52,138 nucleotides of DNA, taken from the NCBI GenBank assembly GCA_023807065.1, contig JAJJLU010000405.1, positions 1 to 52,138 on the forward strand. Reading direction: 5' to 3'. The stretch comes from Isotricha intestinalis (Eukaryota; Ciliophora; Litostomatea; Vestibuliferida; Isotrichidae). The translations under genes and the position numbers were made by a program. This document shows, one piece after another, positions 38,584 to 47,079 of the stretch (its first letter is position 1; the number at the start of each line of letters is the position of its first letter). The notes beneath the pieces were generated by a model. The model saw only the letters and a list, made by a program, of their open reading frames with translations. It made no database searches and was not told the DNA's origin.

Positions 38584-40275
38584 TTAATTGAAAAAATTAT
38601 TTCCTGCTCTTTGTAGAATTTGACTATCTCTTAATGTATTATAATTGCCTCCGTAATCCATATTATTATTAAAAGTATTAATATTATTGAAATCTATATT
38701 TCTAAAATTATTTCTTCTCAAATTATTTATTGTATTATAATAATTATTTGAATTATTATAATCAAAATTATTATTATTTTCAAAATTAGGATTAATATTA
38801 TCATAATTATTAAAATCATTAACACTATTATTATTTCCATTCTCATCAAAAGTACCATTGAAATTATCGTAATTATTGGAATTATTGTAATTATCATAAT
38901 TATTATAATTATTATTAAAATTTCCATTCATATTTTCATAATTTCCGTTCATATTATTGAAATTATTTTGAGGACCATAATTATTATTTTCAAAATTATA
39001 TTGATTATTAAAAGTATTCATATTATTTCCAAAATTATTAGGATTATTCATATTATTCATATAATCATTCTCATTGTTCATATTATTCATATAATCATTC
39101 TCATTGTTCATATTATTCATATAATCATTCTCATTGTTCATATTTTTCATATAATCATTCTGATTATTCATATTATTATTCATATTATTATTAAAATTAC
39201 TATTATTCATATTATATCTAATATTTGGATTATTATTCATATTACCTCTGAATTTGTTATTCATATTATTATTTAAATAATTAATATTATTATAATCCCC
39301 ATTAAAGTTGTTGTTTTTCATTTGATTCCAATTATTATAATTATTTCCATTAAAATTATTGTTCATATTATTAAACTGGTTAAAGTTATTTTGTGCATTT
39401 TGATTAAAATTATTATTATTATTATTCATATTCCCATTATAATTTCTATTATAATTATTGTCAAAATTATTATTATAATCTTCCAAATTGTTACTGGAAT
39501 TATTATAATAATCCATTAACCAACTACCTAAATATTTATTATCTAAAATAGAATCACTAGGATTTGTAATTGGATTATGTGTTAAAGTAGATTCTCCAAA
39601 ATCATAATTTCTTTTATCATTAAAAGGTTCTCTAAACACCATAAATTTGTCTTCTTGTTTTTTTATTAGAGGATTATCATATCTATAATTATGTCCATTA
39701 ACAATTTTTTTATCATCACTCTTTTTCTTCTCATCAACTTGTTTATCAAGTATTTGTTTATAAATCATATTTCTATTTCTTTTAAAATTATTCACAAAAT
39801 TATTATATCTTTTATTAACACCATCAGATAAAAAAACACCCATTTGATCTTCAGTTCTTACCATATATCTTTCTTTTTGTGAAAGATTCATCCTTCTATA
39901 ATTATTATTATTATAATTATTATTATTATTATTGTTATTGTTATAATTTACCGAATGACTTTTAACTGGATTTATATAATATCCATAATCATTAATTACA
40001 ACATCTCTATTTTTTGATACTAATAAATGATTTTCTGCTTTATTATTTAACATTTTTTTATATTCTCTCCTTTCATCATTTATTTGTCTTATTTTATCTC
40101 TTCTATTTCTATTTTGTTCTTCTCTTTCTCTTTTTTCTGCATTTTCCATATAATCTCTTTCTTCTTCTATTCTTCTTCTTCTATCCTCTTCTTTTCTTAG
40201 TTGATAATCTTCTGCTGCTTTTTTATATGAATTAAATAATTTCCTTTTTATATTATTATTAACGTTGAATAACAT
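38584..40275 (-). CDS. Asn-rich protein with basic N-terminal coiled coil
   Basis: 563 residues, ATG to TAA. Residues 1-75 form a basic charged helix (KAAEDYQLRKEEDRRRRIEE; REREEQNRNRRDKIRQINDE). Residues about 120-240 contain ordered motifs: QKERYMVRTEDQMGVFLSDG, YKQILDKQVDEKKKSDDKK and LTHNPITNPSDSILDNKYLG. The pattern of 'Y..LLD.QV.EK' followed by 'HNPI.NP...NKY' recurs, as I recall, in protist cytoskeleton-associated proteins. This suggests a microtubule or cortical protein. Residues about 260-540 are almost entirely Asn/Met/Tyr/Phe low complexity, including four copies of a 10-residue unit (see the repeat at 39047-39166). Function otherwise unknown. Confidence 0.7.
   Translation of the reverse strand: MLFNVNNNIKRKLFNSYKKAAEDYQLRKEEDRRRRIEEERDYMENAEKREREEQNRNRRDKIRQINDERREYKKMLNNKAENHLLVSKNRDVVINDYGYYINPVKSHSVNYNNNNNNNNNYNNNNYRRMNLSQKERYMVRTEDQMGVFLSDGVNKRYNNFVNNFKRNRNMIYKQILDKQVDEKKKSDDKKIVNGHNYRYDNPLIKKQEDKFMVFREPFNDKRNYDFGESTLTHNPITNPSDSILDNKYLGSWLMDYYNNSSNNLEDYNNNFDNNYNRNYNGNMNNNNNNFNQNAQNNFNQFNNMNNNFNGNNYNNWNQMKNNNFNGDYNNINYLNNNMNNKFRGNMNNNPNIRYNMNNSNFNNNMNNNMNNQNDYMKNMNNENDYMNNMNNENDYMNNMNNENDYMNNMNNPNNFGNNMNTFNNQYNFENNNYGPQNNFNNMNGNYENMNGNFNNNYNNYDNYNNSNNYDNFNGTFDENGNNNSVNDFNNYDNINPNFENNNNFDYNNSNNYYNTINNLRRNNFRNIDFNNINTFNNNMDYGGNYNTLRDSQILQRAGNNFFN
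39047..39166 (-). repeat. Tandem 30-nt repeat, four copies, inside the Asn-rich gene
   Basis: A 30-base unit (plus strand TTCATATTATTCATATAATC...) occurs at 39047, 39077 and 39107 without change, and at 39137 with small changes. It encodes the decapeptide NENDYMNNMN (last copy QNDYMKNMNN-like). Identical DNA copies indicate recent expansion by slippage or unequal exchange. Confidence 0.85.
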
Positions 40276-40507
40276 ATTTAAAATAAGTTAAATTTATAAT
40301 TTATTACAATTAATAATTAATAATTATTTTGCTTTTTTTAATAATCTAAATTTTTAAAATGGATGATTAAGAGATTGATAATTCATATTTTATTATTGAT
40401 TTTGATATTGATTATTATTTATATTGTTGTCTTGAATATTATTTGATTTAAATTTTTTAACCAAATAAAAGAAATTTAATTAAATAATAAAAATTAAAAA
40501 AAAAAAT
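40276..40507. other. Spacer
   Basis: A/T-rich leader of the Asn-rich gene and 3' end of the TGT relic. A short minus-strand Asn-rich coding-like bit near 40355-40450 (reading like NNINNNQYQNQ) may be another leftover. Not supportable further. Confidence 0.35.
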
Positions 40508-40690
40508 TTATTGTTGACTACAATGTGTATTTAAAAACCATATAAAATAATTAAATCTTTCATTTTTAATAGAAGAATAAATTTCATGTAATTTTTTTGC
40601 TTGAAAAACATTATAAATTCATAAAAGAATACTTCCATTTAATTCTTTACATTTAATTAAATGATGAATATAACTTTTTTTATAATCTGG
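40508..40690 (-). pseudogene. C-terminal remnant of a queuine tRNA-ribosyltransferase (TGT)
   Basis: Reads minus-strand from 40690: DYKKSYIHHLIKCKELNGSI, LL, then an in-frame TGA, IYNVFQAKKLHEIYSSIKNE and RFNYFIWFLNTHCSQQ, then TAA. This aligns with the last ~60 residues of eukaryotic/bacterial TGT (YSRAYLHHLxKxxExLGxxLLTxHNLxFxxxLMxxIRxxIxxGRF). The His pair (HH) is one of the zinc ligands of that domain and is kept. Everything upstream is missing, cut off 17 nt from the arrestin stop codon. It therefore cannot be functional. TGT swaps guanine for queuine in tRNA anticodons. Confidence 0.6.
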
Positions 40691-40707
40691 TTATTATTTA
40701 CATTTAA

Positions 40708-41868
40708 TTATTGATTTTGAGGTTTATTATAATAATTATTATCAGAAACTCCCATAACTGATTGAAAATCAGGTAAATCATTTTCTATTTGATAAGCATT
40801 TGGGTCCATTATATTTGGATTTCCATTTATTTGATTAATTTCTTGCTCAAACATATTAATGTTACTTAAATTATTATCATTAATACTTCTATGACTTATT
40901 GAAAGTGGTAAATTTAATTCACATTTTTTAAAATTAATTAAAGAATTGAAATGAGGAGTAATTTTAACATAATATTCAACTTTAATTATATTAGTTTCAA
41001 TCGAAGGAATTAAATAAATTAATTGAGTTTTATCAGGAACTATAATTTCATTAGTATAATTAATATATTTATTAAAAACACTTTCAGGTTCAATAACTTG
41101 TAAATTTAGATTAATATCACCAATATTATTATTAACAGGAGATTCAACAGAACATAAAATATCTTTTACTAATAAATTATATACTTCTTTTCCAGCATGA
41201 AGAAAACTAATTTTTCTAATTAATTGAGTAGTAATTGAATTAACTCTATCTTTTCCATTATCAATATGAATACTTAATGGAATATTAGTATAAAAAGAAA
41301 AATTATTTGAAGGATAAGAAGCTTCAATAATTCCATTTTTATTATTCAAAATACTTAAAAATTTATTATTAATTGGTGCTGAAATTTTAAGAGGAGAAGG
41401 TAATGGTGAAGTTGGTTTTTTAATTAATAAAAATGAAAATGTTTCATAGTTTAATTCATTTATTCTAACCATTAAATAAGTTCTTATATATGCAAGTCTT
41501 TCATATATTGAATATTCTATTGATGGTAACATATAATTTGGAAGTTGAATTGAAAAAGATATTTCAAAACCTTCTAATATATTTTTATTATTTATTAATT
41601 CATGAAATTGAAATTGGTTATTATATATTATATTTGTGTTTTGTTCTTTATCTAATACTTTTTTATTCTTTAATAAACCTACGACTTTTTTTCCTTCCCA
41701 ATATTCTTGTTGTGTTATCTGAAATGTTATATTTCCTGATTTTAGGGTTTTTGATGCTTTAATATATATTTTTAATCTCAATTCTTCACCTGGATAAAAT
41801 ATATTTTTATGCGTTGTTACTTTAAATTCATAATTAATTTTACGATTTAATGAAATTGTTCCACCCAT
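40708..41868 (-). CDS. Second arrestin-domain protein
   Basis: 386 residues, ATG to TAA. N-domain at about residues 12-155: YEFKVTTHKNIFYPGEELRL is the typical 'YxPGExVxGxVxL' start, then ITFQITQQEYWEG, and FSIQLPNYMLPSIEYSIYER with the FPFxxxLPxxxPPSFE-like strands. C-domain at about 180-330: FYTNIPLSIHIDNGKDRVN and NIIKVEYYVKITPHF. It ends in a short Asn-rich tail. MGGTISLN at the start fits the MGxxxS N-myristoylation pattern, so it may be membrane-tethered. It is distant in sequence from the arrestin at 7618-9072, so not a recent duplicate. Probable trafficking adaptor. Confidence 0.82.
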   Translation of the reverse strand: MGGTISLNRKINYEFKVTTHKNIFYPGEELRLKIYIKASKTLKSGNITFQITQQEYWEGKKVVGLLKNKKVLDKEQNTNIIYNNQFQFHELINNKNILEGFEISFSIQLPNYMLPSIEYSIYERLAYIRTYLMVRINELNYETFSFLLIKKPTSPLPSPLKISAPINNKFLSILNNKNGIIEASYPSNNFSFYTNIPLSIHIDNGKDRVNSITTQLIRKISFLHAGKEVYNLLVKDILCSVESPVNNNIGDINLNLQVIEPESVFNKYINYTNEIIVPDKTQLIYLIPSIETNIIKVEYYVKITPHFNSLINFKKCELNLPLSISHRSINDNNLSNINMFEQEINQINGNPNIMDPNAYQIENDLPDFQSVMGVSDNNYYNKPQNQ

Positions 41869-42089
41869 TTATTTTTATATATAATTTTTTCAAATAATAG
41901 TTAATATAAATTAGACATATGAAACATAAAAATGAAACTAAAAAGAAAACATAAAATCCTTTAAATAAAATTTTAAAAAAAATAAATAAAAAAATCCATA
42001 ATTGATTCTCATTTATTATTAGTTTAAAACAATTTACTTTCAACTCAAAAAAGAAAAAGAAAACTCAAAAAATCAAATTTATTCATTTA
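41869..42089. other. Spacer upstream of arrestin 2
   Basis: A/T-rich. A 67-codon frame here is composition only. Nothing supportable. Confidence 0.4.
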
Positions 42090-42643
42090 AAGCATTTTCA
42101 TTATTTTCTCTTTTTTTTTTAAGTCTTTTTTTCTAGAATCTCCTTCTTTATTAGTAATTTTAGTGATTTTACTTTCATTTTCTTTTCTGACAATTTAAAA
42201 CTATAGGAATATTAATAACAGGAGATCTCAATCCTCGATTAAAATAGATTTTTTTTGGAAAATGAGAGTTCTATCATGATGAATACTTTGAGTATAATGA
42301 CTTTGAAAGACAATAGTTTGTACTCTTCTTTCTAAAAATTATTTACTAGTTAAACCTAAAACATAATCTAATTGACTTTATTCTTTTGATAAAACACCAA
42401 TTTTAATCATACTCTTTATTAATGCTTATCCTTCAAAAATTCTTCTTGAATCATTAGGTTTTAATGCTAAAATTTCACTAACTACTTTTCTTATTCTAGC
42501 TAATTCATATAATACTCTCTAGATTCACTCTTATTTTTAAACCATATTTTCCTATTAATAATAATTCTGAATCAAATTTCCTTTCATATGATTTTTTTGG
42601 ATTTTTTGTTTGCTTTTGAATAATTTCTGTAGTTCTTTCCCAT
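42090..42643 (-). pseudogene. RPS9: Decayed ribosomal protein uS4 (RPS9) gene
   Basis: The minus strand from ATG 42643 reads MGKNYRNYSK, then PKKSYERKFDSELLLIGKYG, RVLYELARIRKVVSEILALK, NDSRRIFEG*ALIKSMIKIG, VLSKE*SQLDYVLGLTSK*, FLERRVQTIVFQ, SIHHDRTLI and a worn SPVINIPIVL. This is the order of eukaryotic uS4 (YRNYSKT ... RLDxELKLIGEYGL ... LARIRKxARELL ... FEGNALLRRLVRIGVL ... LDYVLGLxxxDFLERRLQTxVF ... SIHHARVLI ... VNIPSFIV). Damage: insertion of 4 nt after YSK, a missing base after GLK, the invariant Trp of REVWRV now TAG, three in-frame TAA, and a later shift. Beyond saving as a gene, and a functional copy must exist elsewhere. Confidence 0.85.
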
Positions 42644-42868
42644 TTTTGGATATTTAAATAATATTAATTAAATCTTTAAAATAATCATAAATGTTTTTTT
42701 CTTTTGAGGCTTTGAAGTTTTGATAATGGGTAAATTTTTTATATAAAAAATATTTTTTAATTTAAAATATAAAAAATAAAAAAGTTATTGGTATATAAGA
42801 TATGAAAAAGATATTTATGTTATATTATTTTTCTAATCTTCATTTTCAAGTAAAGGTCGTTTCACTAA
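42644..42868. other. Spacer
   Basis: Presumed old promoter side of the uS4 relic and 3' region of the next gene. Nothing seen. Confidence 0.35.
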
Positions 42869-43230
42869 TTATAATAAAAAAATATATTTACTTTCTTTAT
42901 CAATATCATCTCTAAACATATCAACAAAGCTTTCAGCTCTTGAAGAAAAAGGATAATTTTCATATGGATCTTTTTTTATTTCTTTTTTATCATTTCCCAT
43001 AAGTGATGCAACTATGAATAGAAAAAAGTAAAATAAAGCAGCATATAATAATGTTTTCCCACTTTGATTATAATTATTTATATTTAATTTCATTGGTTCA
43101 TAATTATTAAATGCAAAATAAGACAATAAACTCTATATAATCATATTAAAGAAATCTATAAATGAATATTTATATTTACTAGATAAAAAATTCCCAAAAA
43201 ACTTATAAGTTGTAAATAAGTATTAGCCAT
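42869..43230 (-). CDS. Small two-helix membrane protein, possibly EMC5/MMGT-like (2 exons)
   Basis: The open frame lacks an ATG until a first exon is added. Exon 1 (43180-43230) encodes MANTYLQLISFLGIFYL, the intron is 43133-43179 (47 nt), and exon 2 (42869-43132) continues SLLSYFAFNNYEPM. The product is 104 residues. Helix 1 spans the splice junction (about residues 6-25) and helix 2 is TLLYAALFYFFLFIVASLMG (about 45-64). A soluble acidic tail follows. Size, helix spacing and the tail pattern (K..I......YPFSSRAESF) recall EMC5/MMGT1, a subunit of the ER membrane protein complex, but similarity is weak and the name is tentative. Exon joining is well supported because it completes the first membrane helix. 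Confidence 0.65.
43133..43179 (-). other. Intron of the small membrane protein gene (47 nt, nested 24-nt alternative)
   Basis: Donor GTAAAT, distal acceptor TATATAG. An earlier acceptor (TTTATAG) would give a 24-nt intron but leads to a TGA stop five codons later. The 47-nt form restores the reading frame. Confidence 0.7.
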
Positions 43231-43299
43231 ATTATATTTTTTTATCAATATAAATTAAATATTTTAATTTTTTTTCTTTTAGAAGTTATAAAAAAGAAC

Positions 43300-43720
43300 A
43301 ATAAATGATTGAGTAATTGAAATAAAAAAATTAAAGAATTAGAAAAATAAATTTAATCTCAATTTTTTTAGAAATGAAACAGAAATATTACAAGAACAAT
43401 TATTGATTATAAATATTGGTTAAGATAAAATTTAGACACGAATGAAAGGTAAACTGAAAAAAATAATGAAAATGAAATACAAGAAGATTTAGATGATTTA
43501 GATGATTCTGATATATTGGTTATAGATGAAGATGAATTAAATAATGAGGAAGAAGATAATAAAATAAATTTACTCTATTATATTTTAGTTTGAAGATTAA
43601 GAGAAATTATTTTAAAAAAGAATGGAAATAAAAATTAAGATTTATATCTATGACAATTTAAATAATGATTATAATCATTATAATAGTGCTAAGAATATGG
43701 AAGATTAAGGAGATTTTTAA
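43300..43720 (+). pseudogene. Decayed plus-strand acidic coding stretch, family unknown
   Basis: Coding-like pieces in several frames: RNETEILQEQLLIINIG near 43371-43420, NENEIQEDLDDLDDSDILVI and DEDELNNEEEDNKIN near 43465-43570, and YDNLNNDYNHYNSAKNMED near 43648-43706 (then TAA, GDF, TAA). They are separated by stops and frame changes with no clean GT-AG repair. It is probably a dead gene for an acidic protein. Not identifiable. Confidence 0.4.
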
Positions 43721-43797
43721 TAAATTTTTGTTAATTATATTTATTATTTTCTTTTTTTATTTATAAATTTTTTTTTTAATTTTTTAATTTTTTTATT

Positions 43798-44691
43798 ATG
43801 AATAATCATTATAAGATTAATAAATTGTTAAAGGAAATTTTACCTTCTTTACTTCAATTATTAAAAGATTATGAAAAGAGTAATTCACAGTCTCAATCTA
43901 ATAATCAAAATTATATGAATAATATTAATAAAAAAATTAGTTTAAATGATAACATAAAAAGAAAAATTAAAAAAAATTGTGAGAAATTAGATGATATGAA
44001 TTATGAAAGGTAATATAAATAATTTAATTCTTTTTTGAAATATATAATCAGTGAAGAATCAATTAAAAACAAATTTAAAAATTTAAAAGCACAATTATCA
44101 AATTTAAAATATGAATACAATATTTTAAAAAATTTAAAAGAAAAGAGACATTCTTTTCCAAAAAATAATGATTTAAATTCAAATAATAATAATAAAGTAT
44201 TAAGAGAAAAGATAAGAAATTTAAATGAAGATTGTTATTATGAAAAAGAATTATATTTATCAACAAAGCAAAAGTTAGAAAATCAAAATAAAAAAATTAA
44301 TTTATTATATAAAGAACATGACAATTTAAAAGATAAAGAAAAAAAAATTGAAGAAGAAAATCAACTTTATCAAAGTCAATTAGAAAGTGAATTAACTACA
44401 ATTGAATATAATATAAAAACAGACAAAAAAAATTATTTGTATCAAATTGAAGAACAAAATAAAGAAATTGAATCTTTAGAATATGAAATAGAAAGATTAA
44501 AAAAGAAAAAAGAACAATTAAAAAATAAATTATATAAAAAATCTACATCATTAAAAAATATTTTTGAAAATTCAGAAAAATATCCGTTAAATGGAAATGA
44601 AATGTTTTATATAAAAAAGCAAAATATAAGACCAAATAGTATAGAATCAAAAACAAAAAGAAAACCATTTAATAATTTTAATTTTGTGTAA
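43798..44691 (+). CDS. Coiled-coil protein (2 exons, 283 aa)
   Basis: Two open frames fuse when a 42-nt intron (44010-44051) is removed: exon 1 43798-44009 (MNNHYKINKLLKEILPSLLQ...DDMNYE) and exon 2 44052-44691. The junction makes ...NYE-S-EESIKNKF in frame. From about residue 75 to 245 the protein is a nearly continuous coiled coil (LKAQLSNLKYEYNILKNLKE; EIESLEYEIERLKKKKEQLK). The C-terminal end is basic and probably disordered. No catalytic or binding motif is visible. It may be a cytoskeletal or centrosomal-type component. Family not recognised. Confidence 0.72.
44010..44051 (+). other. Intron of the coiled-coil gene (42 nt)
   Basis: Donor GTAATA and acceptor ATCAG. It contains TAA stops, and removal fuses two frames that otherwise lack a stop-free link and an ATG. 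Confidence 0.8.
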
Positions 44692-44738
44692 AAATTATAA
44701 TTTAGAGTAGCTAAAAAATATATAATAAAAAAAATAAT

Positions 44739-46886
44739 TTATTTATCTTCTTCTTTTTCTTCTTCTTTATTAATATTAGGAAATGCTAAACCTAAATCAT
44801 TCATTGTCATTTCTTGATATTCATTATTATCCATTGAAATATCAATATTATAATTTAAAGTTTGATGAGAATGATTATTTTCTTTTTTTTCTTTTTTAAG
44901 CATAGAATTATTTATTATATTTGAATCATTTAAATCTATAGATTTATTATCATCTGAATATTCGTCTTCAGTTTCATTAATCATAGAATAAAGTACATTA
45001 TTTCCTCTATTTCTTTTAGTTTTGTTAGTTACACTTAAATATTTAGGTAAATTTAAAGATTGATTTTTTGTAAGATTAATGATATAATTTTTTGTTGAAT
45101 GACATACTTTACAATTATTAATACAGTAAATTTGACAATTATCACAAAAAGGATGTTCATTTTCACATACTACAAATTTTAAACCTAAAACATTTCTACA
45201 AATTATACATTTTGGCATTTTTTTTAATTTTTCACTTATTTCATAATTAAGTTTTATTAATTCTTGCTGTTTTTTTCTTAACTCTTCTCTATATTTTTCA
45301 GGTAAATAAATTTCATTTATTTTTAAATCTGATGGATGCTTATAAGGACATAATTCACCTAAATCACAATATTTATAAGGGCAATTATATATTTTTCTAT
45401 AATTTCTTCTATCAAAAAATACTTCATTTCTATTATGATAATATTCACAATCATCTTTATGATTATCATCTTTTAAATCTTTAAAAGTTTTCCATTCTAT
45501 TTTTTTCCCTTTTTCAACATTAACTTTTATAATTTTTTCAGGACATATATCATTATATTTAATAATTAAATTCCTTCTCCTTTCTAATAATTTATTATGA
45601 TAATAAGGACATTTTGAATAATCATGATTTAATATTTGTTCTTTAGATAATAAAGGACATACTTTTGTTTTAATATCTGGAAGATTCATTATTCTATCTA
45701 ATACACTATTTTTTGAATTATATTTCTCTAAAAATCTTATAATCCTTTGAATATCTAAATTATCTGGAATATATAATTCTCTTAATTTAAATTTTTCATC
45801 AAAATCTATTTTTAAAAATTTTTTATCATAAGGAACACAATTATCATCTTGAAAAAGTTCAATTTTAAAATTATTATATATCTTATTTTTACTCGTATGA
45901 TAAATTAAAGGATGGAATAAATATTCATTCTTATTATGACAAAAAATACAAGTTCTATAATACATAATATTAATTTCTTCTTCAAGTTTATCTCTTATGG
46001 TATTTATTAAATTTGAATTATCATCTAAATATTGATAACATGATTTACATTCTTCATATTCATAAACAATATTTTTTAAAGGATAATCATTTGGAGTATA
46101 TTTATTATGTGGACTTTGAATAAAAATACATATTTTATTAAAATTGTCTTTTGCAGCTTCTTTACATTGACCTTGACAAAGAATAGGTAAATAATTAAAA
46201 CAATTATATTGTGAGCCAATTGGTCTTCTTAATTTTTTTCCTTTTTTACCATTTAATTCTACAAGTTTTGAAAAAGAAGAATTTTTAAAAGTTTCTTCAT
46301 TCATAATTTTATAATTAAAAATTATAAAAGCATCTTCTTCAGAATATGAAATTTTATTTTGATCAAAATAAGTTGATGCTCTTCCTATTAAATCTGTAGA
46401 TAAATAAAATCTAAGTTGTTTAATTATTTCTACTTTAAATTGAATATCATTTAATATTTCAATTACTGAAACTGGTAAAGAACCTTTAAAATTTATTACA
46501 TCTGATTTTAATTTTTCTGACAATTGATTAAAGTAATTTTTGAAAAAATTTTGATTTATTCCATTTGTTTTATAATATTTTACTAAGCTGTCACATAAAT
46601 TTAAAAATAATTTATCTTTATTATTCAAAATTTCTTCTTCCTTTATTTCATAAGGATCAAATTCGTATTTATTTTTCTTAATTTGTAATGGAGATATTAT
46701 ATTGTCTAATTCTTTATAAATAAAAAATTCATAATCTTTATTAAAAAATCTTTGAAAATGACGATCACCTAAAATTTTTAATTCTGGATAATCTTCTTTA
46801 TCCTTTATATAATTATTAAAATTTTCTTTTGTCATATATTTAGAATATAGAAGCTCGTCTGCTCCTTTTTTTTCTAAATATTTCAT
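44739..46886 (-). CDS. CCCH zinc-finger / RING protein
   Basis: 715 residues, ATG to TAA. Several Cys/His sites are present. CQGQCKEAAKDNFNKICIF lies at about residue 238. A CxxC pair CKSCYQYL lies near 288, and CIFCHNKNEYLFHP near 320. CPLLSKEQILNHDYSKCPYYH lies near 415, CEYYHNR near 480, and a clear CCCH finger CPYKYCDLGELCPYKH near 500-515. A C-terminal RING-like CIICRNVLGLKFVVCENEH + PFCDNC + CKVC lies at about 565-605. Multiple CCCH fingers followed by RING is the layout of the Unkempt group, which binds mRNA and can act in ubiquitylation. Similar proteins are numerous in ciliates and other protists. The long N-terminal domain (1-230) is unfamiliar. The acidic tail ends KEEEKEEDK. Confidence 0.75.
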   Translation of the reverse strand: MKYLEKKGADELLYSKYMTKENFNNYIKDKEDYPELKILGDRHFQRFFNKDYEFFIYKELDNIISPLQIKKNKYEFDPYEIKEEEILNNKDKLFLNLCDSLVKYYKTNGINQNFFKNYFNQLSEKLKSDVINFKGSLPVSVIEILNDIQFKVEIIKQLRFYLSTDLIGRASTYFDQNKISYSEEDAFIIFNYKIMNEETFKNSSFSKLVELNGKKGKKLRRPIGSQYNCFNYLPILCQGQCKEAAKDNFNKICIFIQSPHNKYTPNDYPLKNIVYEYEECKSCYQYLDDNSNLINTIRDKLEEEINIMYYRTCIFCHNKNEYLFHPLIYHTSKNKIYNNFKIELFQDDNCVPYDKKFLKIDFDEKFKLRELYIPDNLDIQRIIRFLEKYNSKNSVLDRIMNLPDIKTKVCPLLSKEQILNHDYSKCPYYHNKLLERRRNLIIKYNDICPEKIIKVNVEKGKKIEWKTFKDLKDDNHKDDCEYYHNRNEVFFDRRNYRKIYNCPYKYCDLGELCPYKHPSDLKINEIYLPEKYREELRKKQQELIKLNYEISEKLKKMPKCIICRNVLGLKFVVCENEHPFCDNCQIYCINNCKVCHSTKNYIINLTKNQSLNLPKYLSVTNKTKRNRGNNVLYSMINETEDEYSDDNKSIDLNDSNIINNSMLKKEKKENNHSHQTLNYNIDISMDNNEYQEMTMNDLGLAFPNINKEEEKEEDK

Positions 46887-47079
46887 CCTTATTTAATAAA
46901 CAAAAAAATAGAAATATATACAATAATTTTATTATTTTTAAGTAATGAAAATAAAATAAATATTAAAAAAAAAAATTTTTTAAAAAAATTCTATTTTGAA
47001 TTTGTTTATATCATAGAAATCTTTTTCCTCTTGTTTTATTTTATAAAAAAAATGAGTATTAATTATAAAATTAGTGTAA
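46887..47079. other. Spacer
   Basis: A/T-rich, leader of the CCCH gene. Nothing else seen. Confidence 0.35.

Noticed and set aside
38968..39519. Plus-strand Ile/His-rich frames
   Set aside because: Mirror image of the Asn-rich repeat protein on the minus strand.
41840..42043. 67-codon minus-strand hydrophobic frame upstream of arrestin 2
   Set aside because: Pure composition, overlaps the arrestin start, no homology pattern.
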